The position numbers and the translations under genes were made by a program. A DNA stretch of 64,000 nt from Membranihabitans maritimus. GTDB lineage: Bacteria > Bacteroidota > Bacteroidia > Chitinophagales > Saprospiraceae. Every line of letters starts with the position of its first letter. Within the stretch, counting starts at the first letter, position 1. Shown in pieces: positions 46,010-55,086 of the stretch. Location of the stretch: contig NZ_JAJSLW010000003.1 of assembly GCF_021729145.1 (NCBI RefSeq), forward strand, positions 124,001-188,000. Reading direction: 5' to 3'. Below the pieces are notes generated by a model, which searched no databases, was not told where the DNA came from, and saw nothing but the letters and a program-made list of their open reading frames with translations.

Positions 46010-47728
46010 ATGTTCAACAGGACAAAAATACTCATACTTATACTATTTCTACTCAGCGATCTTTTACTATTCAGCCAATCGCCTATTGAGATTATTCCAG
46101 ACTCTACATGTCCTCAGGATCTTATCGAAGAAAAAATAGAGATTGATTCCAATTTTTCTAGTAAAAAATTAACTAAAGTTATTTTTGATTTTGGTTTTCC
46201 CTTTTCTGTTCTTGATTCAAACAACAAGCAACTTAATATACATTGTGGACCAAAAATCAACACTATCGGGATCAAATTTTATTCTCCAGATACCCTTTCT
46301 CAACTGAAAAAATGGGATTTTCAAAGTTGGAATAAAGCCCTACAAACAAGGGGGGAGATCTTGATGAGTTTGGCAGACCGGGGGTTCCCATACGCCCGTT
46401 TAAAAACCAATTTTCAGGAAATTTCGGGCGACACCCTATTTCTCGACTATCAAATAGATTCCCTTCAAGAAATTTTGATACAAGAAATTTCGGTTCGCGG
46501 CAATTTCAATATTCAATCCGAACTTTTTCAAAAAATGATCGGTATCCAAGAACAAGATCCTTTTAGCTGGAGCAAAATTAAAAAGTCCGAAACTATTATA
46601 AATAGCTGGAGCTTTGCCGACTTCCAGGAATTAAACTATGATTTCAATCCTTTTGGCGTAAACCTGGAATACGTAATTGACAAACAAGACCCTTCAAAAT
46701 TTGACATTCTTTTGGCCCTGGTGCCCTCCAATCGTCCAAGCCAGCAATATGAGCTAACAGGAAACGCTTACCTTGACCTGAGCAACCAATTGAAATTAGC
46801 GGAAAGGATATTTATCCAATATGATAAATACGCCAATCAAAGTCAATCTTTTGCCCTCCAACTCAATTTCCCGTATATCCCGCTTATTAAATCTGGAATT
46901 GTAGCCGAAGGTATGCTCGATCGTAGGGATACTACCATTCTGGATGTCGGTGGAAAAATTGGCCTTCAATACCAATGGAATCCGGAATTGAGATATGCCT
47001 TATTCATACAACAAGAACAATCTAGACTTGTATCTCTTGATCAAGGTTTTCTATTACAATCCCAAAAACTTCCGGATCAATTAGATTACAATTGGTCTGC
47101 CGTCGGAACATCAATTCTGTTCAATTCCTTAAATCATATCCAAAATCCTACAAAAGGGTCGATTCTCCTATTGGAATTAACAGGAGGTTTGAAAAAAATA
47201 ATCCGCAATAGCTCAATCCTTCAAATATCCGATCCGAATAATGACTTTTCATTTACCGAAGCGTACGACAGTATTCGCCAAAACACATTGAAGTTTGAGC
47301 TTATCGGTAAAGCAGAAAACTTCATCCCAGTTGGGAATTTTTCTACGATTCGCCTCCGCATGCTTGGCGGTTTGAACTACAGTACAGGAGGATTACTTAA
47401 TAATGAAAAATTCCGGTTGGGGGGGTTTCAAAATTACCGTGGTTTTGCAGAAAAAATATTTTTTGCAGATTGGTATGGAATGGCCTCTGCAGAATACCGT
47501 TTTTTATTCAGTGGTTCAAGCAACGCTTATTTCTTTTCGGATTTTGGCATTTTTGGTGACAAAAACTCAAGAACAAAGATAAATTACCCATATAGTTTCG
47601 GAATCGGGTTAAATCTCGATACCAAAGCAGGGATTTTTGGAATTTCTTATGCACTTGGAGGGCATAAAGAACAGCGGATTTCCCTGTCAGAAGGTAGGGT
47701 GAATTTTGGTTTGATCGTGAACTATTAA
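46010..47728 (+). CDS. Short Omp85/BamA-TamA-like outer membrane protein
   Basis: A 572-residue protein with a signal peptide (about 1-22, cleavage near LFSQ). A periplasmic part (to about 220) includes regions like POTRA domains (ILMSLADRGFPYARLKTNF; IQEISVRGNFNIQSELFQKM), and the C-terminal 340 residues form a barrel with the Omp85 signature-like segment FRLGGFQNYRGF and a terminal tyrosine (IVNY). It is shorter than BamA, which has five POTRAs, so a TamA-like or specialised role in inserting or exporting outer membrane components is more likely. It converges with the methyltransferase gene, 7 bp apart. Confidence 0.78.
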   Translation: MFNRTKILILILFLLSDLLLFSQSPIEIIPDSTCPQDLIEEKIEIDSNFSSKKLTKVIFDFGFPFSVLDSNNKQLNIHCGPKINTIGIKFYSPDTLSQLKKWDFQSWNKALQTRGEILMSLADRGFPYARLKTNFQEISGDTLFLDYQIDSLQEILIQEISVRGNFNIQSELFQKMIGIQEQDPFSWSKIKKSETIINSWSFADFQELNYDFNPFGVNLEYVIDKQDPSKFDILLALVPSNRPSQQYELTGNAYLDLSNQLKLAERIFIQYDKYANQSQSFALQLNFPYIPLIKSGIVAEGMLDRRDTTILDVGGKIGLQYQWNPELRYALFIQQEQSRLVSLDQGFLLQSQKLPDQLDYNWSAVGTSILFNSLNHIQNPTKGSILLLELTGGLKKIIRNSSILQISDPNNDFSFTEAYDSIRQNTLKFELIGKAENFIPVGNFSTIRLRMLGGLNYSTGGLLNNEKFRLGGFQNYRGFAEKIFFADWYGMASAEYRFLFSGSSNAYFFSDFGIFGDKNSRTKINYPYSFGIGLNLDTKAGIFGISYALGGHKEQRISLSEGRVNFGLIVNY

Positions 47729-47735
47729 AACAATC

Positions 47736-48374
47736 TCAAAGTTTTCTCGCCAGCATTATTCCATCCCTGATCGGTAATAGAAATGGTTCAACTCTTGTAT
47801 CATTATAGATCTTTTTGTTGTACTGGTCAATTATCGCTGTTTTATCGTCCTGATTTTTATCGACTACCTTGCCTCTCCACAATACATTATCAGATAAAAT
47901 AATACCGCCCGGATTGATCTTATCAAAAACAAGGTCGTAATAATTGGCATATTGTTTTTTCGCTGCATCTATAAAAACCATATCAAAAGTATGATCGAGT
48001 GTGGGGATTAATTCGGATGCATCCCCGTATACGACTTCGATGGAATTACCATGAGGCGACCACGACAAATGCTTTTCAATAAGTGGTTCCAACTTTCGAT
48101 CCCGTTCCAGGGTAATTACCTTTCCTCCGGGTTTCAAACCCTCCGCCATACATAGTGCTGCATATCCTGTAAAGGTTCCTATTTCCAGGACATACTCCGG
48201 AGCTATCATTTTACTTATCAGGCTCAATAATCTTCCCTGATACCCTCCTGACATCATCCCGCTGGCGTTCGAATTTTCAATGGTAGACTGTTCAATTCGT
48301 TCCAATATCAAATTTTTCCTAACCGTATGATGTTCGCAGTACGCCAATACTTCTTTATTAAATTCTTCCAACAT
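47736..48374 (-). CDS. Class I SAM-dependent O-methyltransferase (family 3)
   Basis: A 212-residue methyltransferase of the catechol/caffeoyl-CoA type. SAM motif I is EIGTFTGYAAL (64-74), followed by VITLERD; the metal-binding Asp residues lie in VFIDAAKKQYANYYD and LSDNVLWRGKVV. These enzymes methylate small phenolic hydroxyls with a divalent metal; the substrate here is unknown. Closely related proteins are widespread in Bacteroidota. No pathway genes sit beside it. Confidence 0.9.
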   Translation of the reverse strand: MLEEFNKEVLAYCEHHTVRKNLILERIEQSTIENSNASGMMSGGYQGRLLSLISKMIAPEYVLEIGTFTGYAALCMAEGLKPGGKVITLERDRKLEPLIEKHLSWSPHGNSIEVVYGDASELIPTLDHTFDMVFIDAAKKQYANYYDLVFDKINPGGIILSDNVLWRGKVVDKNQDDKTAIIDQYNKKIYNDTRVEPFLLPIRDGIMLARKL

Positions 48375-48450
48375 GTCTATATATTTTCATTATTGTATAT
48401 TGTCAATTTAAATAAATACTAGAAAAATTCAGGAAAATGAATAATTATTC

Positions 48451-49359
48451 CTAGTGCATTTCTGACATTTCGGGATAAAATTTACGGGCGATAAAAGGAT
48501 ATCCCAATACAATCCCTATAATAAAAGCCGCCCCCCAATAAAACTGCGATGTAACTTCCTCATTATCCCCAAGTATGATCCACGCTAAAATAATTCCGTA
48601 AACAGGCTCGAGGTTAATGGAAAGATTAGCGGTGAAAGCGCTCATATACCGCAATGCCCTGAATGCTACAGTATAACAAATTGTAGTGCATACTATTGAC
48701 AAGATTAGCAGATAAAGCCAGTTGGCTCCTGAGACAGGTACCAAAGTCAATTGGTCATTTCCTATTGCGTAAATGGGTACAAGGACCGTCACCACGACCA
48801 ATGCGATAAGCAGCTCCGCAAAAGTAAAAAGTACTGTATTTCCCCGATCAACAATTTTCTTATTGTACGTTGTAAACAGTGATGCCAGGAATGCAGATCC
48901 TAATCCCCAAATAACGCCTTGCATCATATCAGTCTTAAGTGATTCTACTACTAAAATCATTCCCGGAATAATCAAAGCACCGAAAGCGAATTCCATTTTT
49001 CTAAATCTCCTACCTATGATTATAGGTTCCATGAAAGATGTCATAAGGGAAGTAGCAGAAAGGCACAAAACAGCAACAGAAGCATTGGCCAATTTGACCG
49101 AAGCAAAAAACGTAACCCAATGCAGAGCCAGAAAGATGCCTACCAATATCAACTCCTTCTTAACATATAAAAGTTCTTTCCAGAATTGGAATAAATTGTA
49201 AATAACAAAAATGGGAATAAAAGCAACCAACGACAAAATCAGCCTCCACCAAACTAGAATCATTGCATCCAATACAATTAAGTCCCCCAACACAGCGGTT
49301 GCGCCAAAAAAAAGAATAGCAATGTGCAGTGAAATATAGGCTTTGCTCTTTGCTTTCAC
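48451..49359 (-). CDS. EamA/DMT-family transporter
   Basis: A 302-residue integral membrane protein with about ten transmembrane helices in two EamA repeats (halves about 8-145 and 150-290). Typical are LVWWRLILSLVAF in helix 2, the helix ending ALHWVTFFASVKLANASVAVL, and in the second half SAFTANLSINLEPVYGIILAWIILGD (blocks LSINLEPVYGI and WIILGD). Such proteins export amino acids or metabolites; the substrate cannot be read from sequence. Upstream lies the divergent clpS. Confidence 0.88.
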   Translation of the reverse strand: MKAKSKAYISLHIAILFFGATAVLGDLIVLDAMILVWWRLILSLVAFIPIFVIYNLFQFWKELLYVKKELILVGIFLALHWVTFFASVKLANASVAVLCLSATSLMTSFMEPIIIGRRFRKMEFAFGALIIPGMILVVESLKTDMMQGVIWGLGSAFLASLFTTYNKKIVDRGNTVLFTFAELLIALVVVTVLVPIYAIGNDQLTLVPVSGANWLYLLILSIVCTTICYTVAFRALRYMSAFTANLSINLEPVYGIILAWIILGDNEEVTSQFYWGAAFIIGIVLGYPFIARKFYPEMSEMH

Positions 49360-49504
49360 AATGATAAATTATAGAATATTAATCAGTTACGGCACACTTT
49401 AAAATTAAATCCATGGATAAGCCCAGCTTTTACCATGGCCATTTTTTCATGGAAAATCCATAATTGTAATATAAAAATAAGTCCTTTAATGAATATTTTT
49501 TTTG

Positions 49505-49512
49505 TAATTTTG
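49505..49512 (+). promoter_or_regulatory. Putative -7 element for clpS-aat
   Basis: TAATTTTG, an exact TAnnTTTG match, about 35 bp before the clpS ATG. A TTG at -33 is not present (TTTA there). Confidence 0.4.
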
Positions 49513-49546
49513 TACCTCCCTTTTAATTTAATCAGATTCATTTCAT

Positions 49547-49855
49547 ATGAAACTCGATAAATATTTTATACAACTAAATCAAACCGAGTACGAAGAGGAA
49601 ATTCTGGTAGAAGAAGAAATTGATCAGAATTCGGATGCTGAATTGGTTGTTTATAATGATGATTACAATACCTTTGACCACGTTATCAAATGTTTTGTTC
49701 AAATTCTCAAGCACAGTTATGTTCAATCTGAACAGCTTTCATTAATGATTCACTTTAATGGTAAAGCTATTGTAAAAACAGCACCGTACAAAGTTCTGAA
49801 ACCGTTCAAGGAAGCACTGTTAGAGAAAGGATTGTCCGCTGTTATCGAAAGATAA
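49547..49855 (+). CDS. clpS: ATP-dependent Clp protease adaptor ClpS
   Basis: A 102-residue protein with a flexible acidic N-terminal tail (about 1-31) and the ClpS core. The substrate pocket residues are visible as Asn37-Asp38-Asp39 in VVYNDDYNTFDHV and His69 in LMIHFNGKA. ClpS recognises proteins with an N-terminal Leu, Phe, Tyr or Trp and hands them to ClpA/ClpC-ClpP. The gene for the transferase that adds Leu or Phe to proteins (aat) starts 6 bp downstream, which strongly supports the assignment. Confidence 0.88.
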   Translation: MKLDKYFIQLNQTEYEEEILVEEEIDQNSDAELVVYNDDYNTFDHVIKCFVQILKHSYVQSEQLSLMIHFNGKAIVKTAPYKVLKPFKEALLEKGLSAVIER

Positions 49856-49861
49856 TCATAT

Positions 49862-50539
49862 ATGGGCTTGCACTACCCGGATTTCCCAATGTATTTCCCG
49901 CATCCTTTTCTATCGAATGAAGATGGTCTTCTGGCGGTAGGTGGTGATTTAGGTATTGAAAGATTATTATTAGCCTATCGATTTGGTATATTCCCGTGGT
50001 ATAGTGAGGATCAACCTATTTTGTGGTGGTCACCAAAAAAGAGATTTATTATTGATGTCGAAAATATGCATATGCCCAAAAGTATGAGAACTTATTTCAA
50101 TAATAATATTTTTACCGTTACCGTCGACCAACACTTTGAAAGCGTCATAGATCGATGTCAAAATATTACCAGAAGTAATCAAGACGGTACCTGGATCACC
50201 TCAGATATAAAGAAAGCATATACAAAATTGCATTCAAAGGGATATGCCCACTCGGTTGAAGTCTGGCAAGAAAATAAAATGGTTGGGGGACTTTACGGAG
50301 TAGGAATTGGAAAGATTTTTAGTGGAGAATCCATGTTTTCTGAAATTTCCAATGCTTCAAAATATGCTGCTCTATTTCTTGGAAATATCCTTCGGGAAAA
50401 GGGATATACTACCATTGATTGCCAGCAATATTCCTCCCATATGGAACGACTCGGAGGATATTCCATTTCCCAGGCTGAATATTTCGACATGATAAAAGAA
50501 AATTTATTATGTGAATCATTCGCCAAAAAGTGGGATTGA
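49862..50539 (+). CDS. aat: Leucyl/phenylalanyl-tRNA--protein transferase
   Basis: A 225-residue enzyme of the Aat family. Visible motifs: the N-terminal FPMYFPHPFLSNEDGLLAVG, LLLAYRFGIFPWYSEDQPILWWSP, then HSVEVWQENKMVGGLYGVG and IFSGESMFSEISNASKYA, and DCQQYSSHMERLGG. It transfers Leu or Phe from tRNA to proteins with N-terminal Arg or Lys, making them ClpS substrates. Encoded directly after clpS, so writer and reader of the N-degron are made together. Ends 32 bp before the convergent hydrolase. Confidence 0.95.
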   Translation: MGLHYPDFPMYFPHPFLSNEDGLLAVGGDLGIERLLLAYRFGIFPWYSEDQPILWWSPKKRFIIDVENMHMPKSMRTYFNNNIFTVTVDQHFESVIDRCQNITRSNQDGTWITSDIKKAYTKLHSKGYAHSVEVWQENKMVGGLYGVGIGKIFSGESMFSEISNASKYAALFLGNILREKGYTTIDCQQYSSHMERLGGYSISQAEYFDMIKENLLCESFAKKWD

Positions 50540-50571
50540 ATAATGCAAGAAGGAGTATTTTCCAGGTCCTT

Positions 50572-51381
50572 TTATATTCTACTTTCTATCCAGGAAAAAA
50601 TATCTTCGTACACTTTCTCCCTGTTTATTTCATTTAATATTTCATGGTACATCCCTGGGTACAATTGTAATGTTTTGTCTTCTATTACGAGACGGTTAAA
50701 AAAAGAAAGAGAAGAAGATTCCGGAATGATTTTGTCTTTACTGCCATGTAAAATAAGTACCGGTTGCTGAAAATTCTCGACATTGGCATTGGTTTCTTTC
50801 ATTAAGGTCAGGATTTCATACCCTGTCTGTAGATTGATTTTGCCATGAAATACCAACGGGTCATTTTTGTAGTTTTCCCCTACTTCAACTACATGAGATA
50901 GATGTTCCGGAGGAATTTTCAAATAAGGGAACCTGGGAAAAAAATATTTTACCTGCTTCAATATTTTAATGACAAAATTTGAGGCTAACTGCCCCGCACT
51001 TAAAGCCGGAGCCGAAAGTAATACTCCTTCGCAATACGGTTGGAATACTGATACAAAATTCGCAGTAATTAATGCTCCGAGACTTTGCCCCATTAGAAAA
51101 AGTGGGATATTCTGCGAGGACGAATACCCTTGTGCCCGCCTATATTTATGACGAATGGTATCAATCAGGACATTGGCATCATCAAATAGCCAATCGCCAG
51201 TTCTTGTTCTACCGTGACCGGGCAAGTCATACCTAAATACTGATATTCTATTTTCATTTAAAAATTTCACAAAATGGTCATATCGATGTAAATGCTCACC
51301 CAAACCGTGTGTCAATAATATAGTTGCTTGGGGTTGTTCTACCAAATCCGTAACTTCGTAAACATTCTCCTGGTCTATCAT
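50572..51381 (-). CDS. Alpha/beta hydrolase, monoacylglycerol lipase-like
   Basis: A 269-residue serine hydrolase (Hydrolase_4 group). The oxyanion strand ILLTHGLGEHLHRYDHF, nucleophile elbow GQSLG with Ser100, acid in LHGSKDKIIPE, and catalytic His in YPGMYHEILNE match monoglyceride lipases and lysophospholipases. No signal peptide. Its ATG overlaps the uvrA stop by 4 bp (ATGA), so it is translated from the uvrA transcript; a functional link with repair is not implied. Confidence 0.88.
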   Translation of the reverse strand: MIDQENVYEVTDLVEQPQATILLTHGLGEHLHRYDHFVKFLNENRISVFRYDLPGHGRTRTGDWLFDDANVLIDTIRHKYRRAQGYSSSQNIPLFLMGQSLGALITANFVSVFQPYCEGVLLSAPALSAGQLASNFVIKILKQVKYFFPRFPYLKIPPEHLSHVVEVGENYKNDPLVFHGKINLQTGYEILTLMKETNANVENFQQPVLILHGSKDKIIPESSSLSFFNRLVIEDKTLQLYPGMYHEILNEINREKVYEDIFSWIESRI

Positions 51382-54185
51382 TTACCGGCAAGTTTTTCTT
51401 TCAGGAATTGCCCTGTATATGAATTTTCGACAGCAGACAATTCTTCAGGAGTGCCCATACCTACAACACTTCCACCATTTTTACCTCCCTCAGGTCCCAG
51501 GTCTACCACCCAATCGGCCGATTTGATAATATCCATATTGTGCTCAACTACCAATACGGTATGTCCCATTTCAACCAGATCATTGAAAGCAATTAACAAT
51601 TTTTTTATATCGTGAAAGTGCAACCCCGTCGTCGGTTCGTCAAAAATAAAAAATATTCGATCGCTGGAATTTTCCTGCCCCAGGTAGTATGCAAGCTTCA
51701 ACCGCTGTGCCTCTCCACCAGAGAGTGTACTGGATGATTGTCCCAATCTCAAATACCCCAAACCGACCTTCTCCAATGGCTGTAATTTCAATGCAATTTC
51801 AGGTCTGTCCTCAAAAAAATCAAGGGCTTGTTCGATCGTCAAATGAAGAACATCGTATATACTTTTTTCCCTGTACTTGACATCCAATACCTCCCTTTTA
51901 AACCGCTTCCCTTTACATACCTCACATTCGAGACTAATATCTGACAAAAACTGCATTTCAATATGAATCTCACCGTCTCCCTTGCATTCTTCGCATCGTC
52001 CTCCTTCGACATTAAATGAAAAATGTTTGGCCGAAAACCCCCTGATCTTGGAAAGATTCTGTTTGGCAAATAAATTCCGGATATCATCAAAAGCCTTGAC
52101 ATATGTCGCCGGATTAGATCGACTTGACCTACCAATAGACTTCTGTCCGATAAATTCCACAGCAGTAATCATATTCAAGTCTCCCGTTATATCCTTAAAG
52201 CCCTGACGCTTACCGGATTCTATATCCTCAAGGTAATTATTGAGAGCTGGGTACAATATATGATGGACCAATGTTGACTTACCCGACCCCGAAACACCGG
52301 ATAATGCATTGATAATATTCAACTTAAAAGTTACATTTATATCTTTCAAATTATGTAAAAAAGCCTCTTCAATCCGAATTTCACTATTAGAACTTCTTCT
52401 TTTTTCAGGCACCTCAATCACCTCATCCCCATTCAAATACCGTATAGTCAAACTATTTTCATTGTCAGCATTCCCATTGAGTTGCCCACTGAATACTACT
52501 TCTCCCCCATTCTCTCCAGCCAAAGGGCCCAAATCAATCAAATAATCCGCTTGCCGTAAAATATCTTCTTCATGTTCTACTACAACTACAGTATTTCCTA
52601 ATTCCTTGAGATCCCGCAATACCCTAATTAGTTTGGAACTATCTCTGGGATGAAGGCCTATACTTGGCTCATCTAAAATATAAAGAGAAGATGTAAGGTT
52701 GCTTCCCAGACATTTAGTAAGATAAATTCTTTGGGTTTCACCTCCACTCAAAGTGCCGGATAATCGATCCAAATGGAGGTAAGAAAGCCCCAGTTGATTC
52801 ATCGCTTTGAGTCGAATTTTTATTTCGTATAAAAGTTGTCGAGAAATTTGGTAATCATGTTCTTCTAGTTGTAATTTTTCTACCCACTCAAATAATTCGT
52901 CAATGGGCAAATTCGCTAATTCAGCTATATTTTTACCGTCAATGGTAATATACAGTGCTTCCTTACGCAGTCTGCTACCCTTACACTCCGGACATCTGGT
53001 CCTACCACGAAATCGGGAAAGGGTAATACGATTTTGAATTTTATACGTTTTCGACCTTAATTCTTCAAAGTAAGATTCTATCCCCTTGAAATACTTATTT
53101 CCATTCCAAAGCAAATCCTTCTGTTCCTGACTCAATTGTTTGTAAGCTTTGTGTACCGGAAAATCAAATTCATGGGCACGATCCAGGAGTGGATCCAAAT
53201 AGCGGGCTGCGGTGTCCCCTTTCCAACAGGCTATTGCCCCTTCATATACTGAAAGATTATGATTGGGAATCACCTTATTCTCGTCTATTCCCATTATTCT
53301 ACCATACCCTTCACATTTGGGACATGCACCATAGGGATTGTTGAAATTAAATAAATGCGGGTTGGGATCCGGAAATACAATACCGTCCAATTCAAAACGA
53401 TTGTTAAAATAATGAGATGACCGTTCATCATATTTTTTAACATAGCAGCTTCCCCCGCCCTCACTCAGAGAAGTCTGAACAGAATCTCCGATTCTTTTTA
53501 TATTTTCTTCATCATCTTTCTTCACAACAAATCGATCAATAACCACCTTGATTAATTCGGGATCTATTTGCTCCAGTTTTTTTGGCAACAGATCAGATCC
53601 AGAGGCAAGAAAATCTTCTATCTTTTCATCCCTTCCCTCAATATCTACCCGATTATACCCTCTCTGCAACAGCAATTCAAGGTGGGTTTTAATATTTCTC
53701 TTTGCATAGCTTTGGTTGAGGGGAACCAAAAGGATTATTCGATCACCTTCATCAAAAGACATAATATAGTCAACAACGTCGCTAACAGAATGCCTTTTAA
53801 CCAATTCGCCCGATACCGGGGAATAAGTCCTGCCAATTCGGGCAAACAAGACTCGTAAATAATCATAGACCTCAGTCATAGACCCTACAGTACTCCTGGC
53901 ATTACTGGAACCTGTTTTTTGCTCGAGAGCTATCGCCGGGCAGATCCCCTTGATATAATCCACTTCCGGCTTTGTCATTCTGTTCAGAAATTGACGCGCA
54001 TAGGATGACAAACTTTCCACGTATCTCCTCTGTCCTTCTGCATATAAAGTATCCATCACCAAAGATGATTTACCCGATCCGGATACACCCGAAACAACCA
54101 CAAGATTATTTTTAGGAATATTGACATCTACTGATTTCAGGTTATGTACCTTTGCTCCTTTTATTTCTATGATATCATTTGACAT
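51378..54185 (-). CDS. uvrA: Excinuclease ABC subunit A
   Basis: A 935-residue ABC-type ATPase with two nucleotide-binding halves. First half: Walker A GVSGSGKSS (33-41), zinc modules CPKCEGYG and CPECKGSRL, signature LSGGETQRI. Second half: Walker A GVSGSGKSTLVHH, zinc module CEECKGDG...CEVCKGKRF, signature LSGGEAQRLKLA and LILDEP-type Walker B (FIFDEPTTGLH). UvrA scans DNA for bulky lesions and loads UvrB. Standard length; no uvrB or uvrC in the window. Confidence 0.97.
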   Translation of the reverse strand: MSNDIIEIKGAKVHNLKSVDVNIPKNNLVVVSGVSGSGKSSLVMDTLYAEGQRRYVESLSSYARQFLNRMTKPEVDYIKGICPAIALEQKTGSSNARSTVGSMTEVYDYLRVLFARIGRTYSPVSGELVKRHSVSDVVDYIMSFDEGDRIILLVPLNQSYAKRNIKTHLELLLQRGYNRVDIEGRDEKIEDFLASGSDLLPKKLEQIDPELIKVVIDRFVVKKDDEENIKRIGDSVQTSLSEGGGSCYVKKYDERSSHYFNNRFELDGIVFPDPNPHLFNFNNPYGACPKCEGYGRIMGIDENKVIPNHNLSVYEGAIACWKGDTAARYLDPLLDRAHEFDFPVHKAYKQLSQEQKDLLWNGNKYFKGIESYFEELRSKTYKIQNRITLSRFRGRTRCPECKGSRLRKEALYITIDGKNIAELANLPIDELFEWVEKLQLEEHDYQISRQLLYEIKIRLKAMNQLGLSYLHLDRLSGTLSGGETQRIYLTKCLGSNLTSSLYILDEPSIGLHPRDSSKLIRVLRDLKELGNTVVVVEHEEDILRQADYLIDLGPLAGENGGEVVFSGQLNGNADNENSLTIRYLNGDEVIEVPEKRRSSNSEIRIEEAFLHNLKDINVTFKLNIINALSGVSGSGKSTLVHHILYPALNNYLEDIESGKRQGFKDITGDLNMITAVEFIGQKSIGRSSRSNPATYVKAFDDIRNLFAKQNLSKIRGFSAKHFSFNVEGGRCEECKGDGEIHIEMQFLSDISLECEVCKGKRFKREVLDVKYREKSIYDVLHLTIEQALDFFEDRPEIALKLQPLEKVGLGYLRLGQSSSTLSGGEAQRLKLAYYLGQENSSDRIFFIFDEPTTGLHFHDIKKLLIAFNDLVEMGHTVLVVEHNMDIIKSADWVVDLGPEGGKNGGSVVGMGTPEELSAVENSYTGQFLKEKLAGK

Positions 54186-54297
54186 AAAAGTAAATATGGC
54201 TTATTTTTTATGAAAACTTATGAATACAAATAACGTATATAAAAAAATCAATTTGTTAATTTATTCAAGAATTCTTTTTAGATAAAATATTTTTATT

Positions 54298-54305
54298 TAC
54301 CTTTG
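54298..54305 (+). promoter_or_regulatory. Putative -7 element for the sigma factor gene
   Basis: TACCTTTG, an exact TAnnTTTG match, giving a leader of about 100 nt. The -33 region has a T-rich stretch without TTG. The 228-bp region is shared with the divergent uvrA. Confidence 0.4.
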
Positions 54306-54413
54306 AAAACGTTAATCAATTATTACCGAACAAAAATTTATCTCTTATACGCTTAGATATTTACACTGAATCGAAACTTATTATCTAATTTAATTACCCG
54401 AAAACGATTTGGT

Positions 54414-54995
54414 ATGCAAATAACTATGCTTTCAGACAAAGAGTTGATAAATTCTTATCTCAGTGGTAATGAAAAAGCTTTTCAAGAGCTTTTGAATCGT
54501 TACGAAGAAAAAATTTACACATCCATTTACATGTTCGTTAAGAACACCGAATTGGCGGAAGATATTTTCCAGGAAGTGTTTATTAAGATTATTAAAACAC
54601 TTAGAGCCGGAAAATATAATCATGAAGGAAAATTCGGACAATGGGCTATGCGGATAGCATATAACATGTGTGTCGACAATTTCAGAAAGTCTAAAAGACG
54701 CCCACAAGTCAATCCTACAGAGGAATTTGATATTTTTGAAGTACTTCAAATCGATGAAGATAACGTCGAGACGGAGCTAATCAAAGGCGAGACTTTCAGT
54801 AAAGTTAGACACCTGGTGGATATGCTCCCGCCCGAGCAAAAAGAAGTAGTAATTCTTCGTCACTATGCTGAATTGAGTTTTAAAGAAATCGCTCAATTAA
54901 CCAGAGTGAGTATCAACACAGCTTTGGGCCGAATGCGGTATGCTTTAATCAATATGCGAAAAATTGTAGAAGAAAAGAATATCGCTCTTATTTAA
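54414..54995 (+). CDS. RNA polymerase sigma factor, ECF type
   Basis: A 193-residue two-domain sigma factor. Region 2 covers LLNRYEEKIYTSIYMFVKN, ELAEDIFQEVFIKII and the -10-binding helix RIAYNMCVDNFRKSKR (about 20-100); region 4 is PPEQKEVVILRHYAELSFKEIA and the recognition helix VSINTALGRMRYALINMRK (about 138-185). ATG 54414 or 54426 may be the start. No anti-sigma factor gene is adjacent (the next gene converges), so control must come from elsewhere. Sequences of this kind with no partner are common in Bacteroidota. Confidence 0.92.
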   Translation: MQITMLSDKELINSYLSGNEKAFQELLNRYEEKIYTSIYMFVKNTELAEDIFQEVFIKIIKTLRAGKYNHEGKFGQWAMRIAYNMCVDNFRKSKRRPQVNPTEEFDIFEVLQIDEDNVETELIKGETFSKVRHLVDMLPPEQKEVVILRHYAELSFKEIAQLTRVSINTALGRMRYALINMRKIVEEKNIALI

Positions 54996-55051
54996 ACAAT
55001 CCAAATGATCCTGAAGCACAAGGGATCCCATGACAATTAAAATTAACATTA

Positions 55052-55086
55052 AGCCTCCATTACTTTTGGTAATGTAGGCTTTTTTC
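55052..55086 (+). terminator. Terminator of the sigma factor gene, inside the 3' end of ostA
   Basis: Arms AGCCTCCATTAC (55052-55063) and GTAATGTAGGCT (55069-55080), 11 of 12 paired, loop TTTTG, followed by TTTTTTC on the plus strand. The second arm and the T run encode the last codons of the convergent OstA-like gene (stop 55062-55060). Confidence 0.7.
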
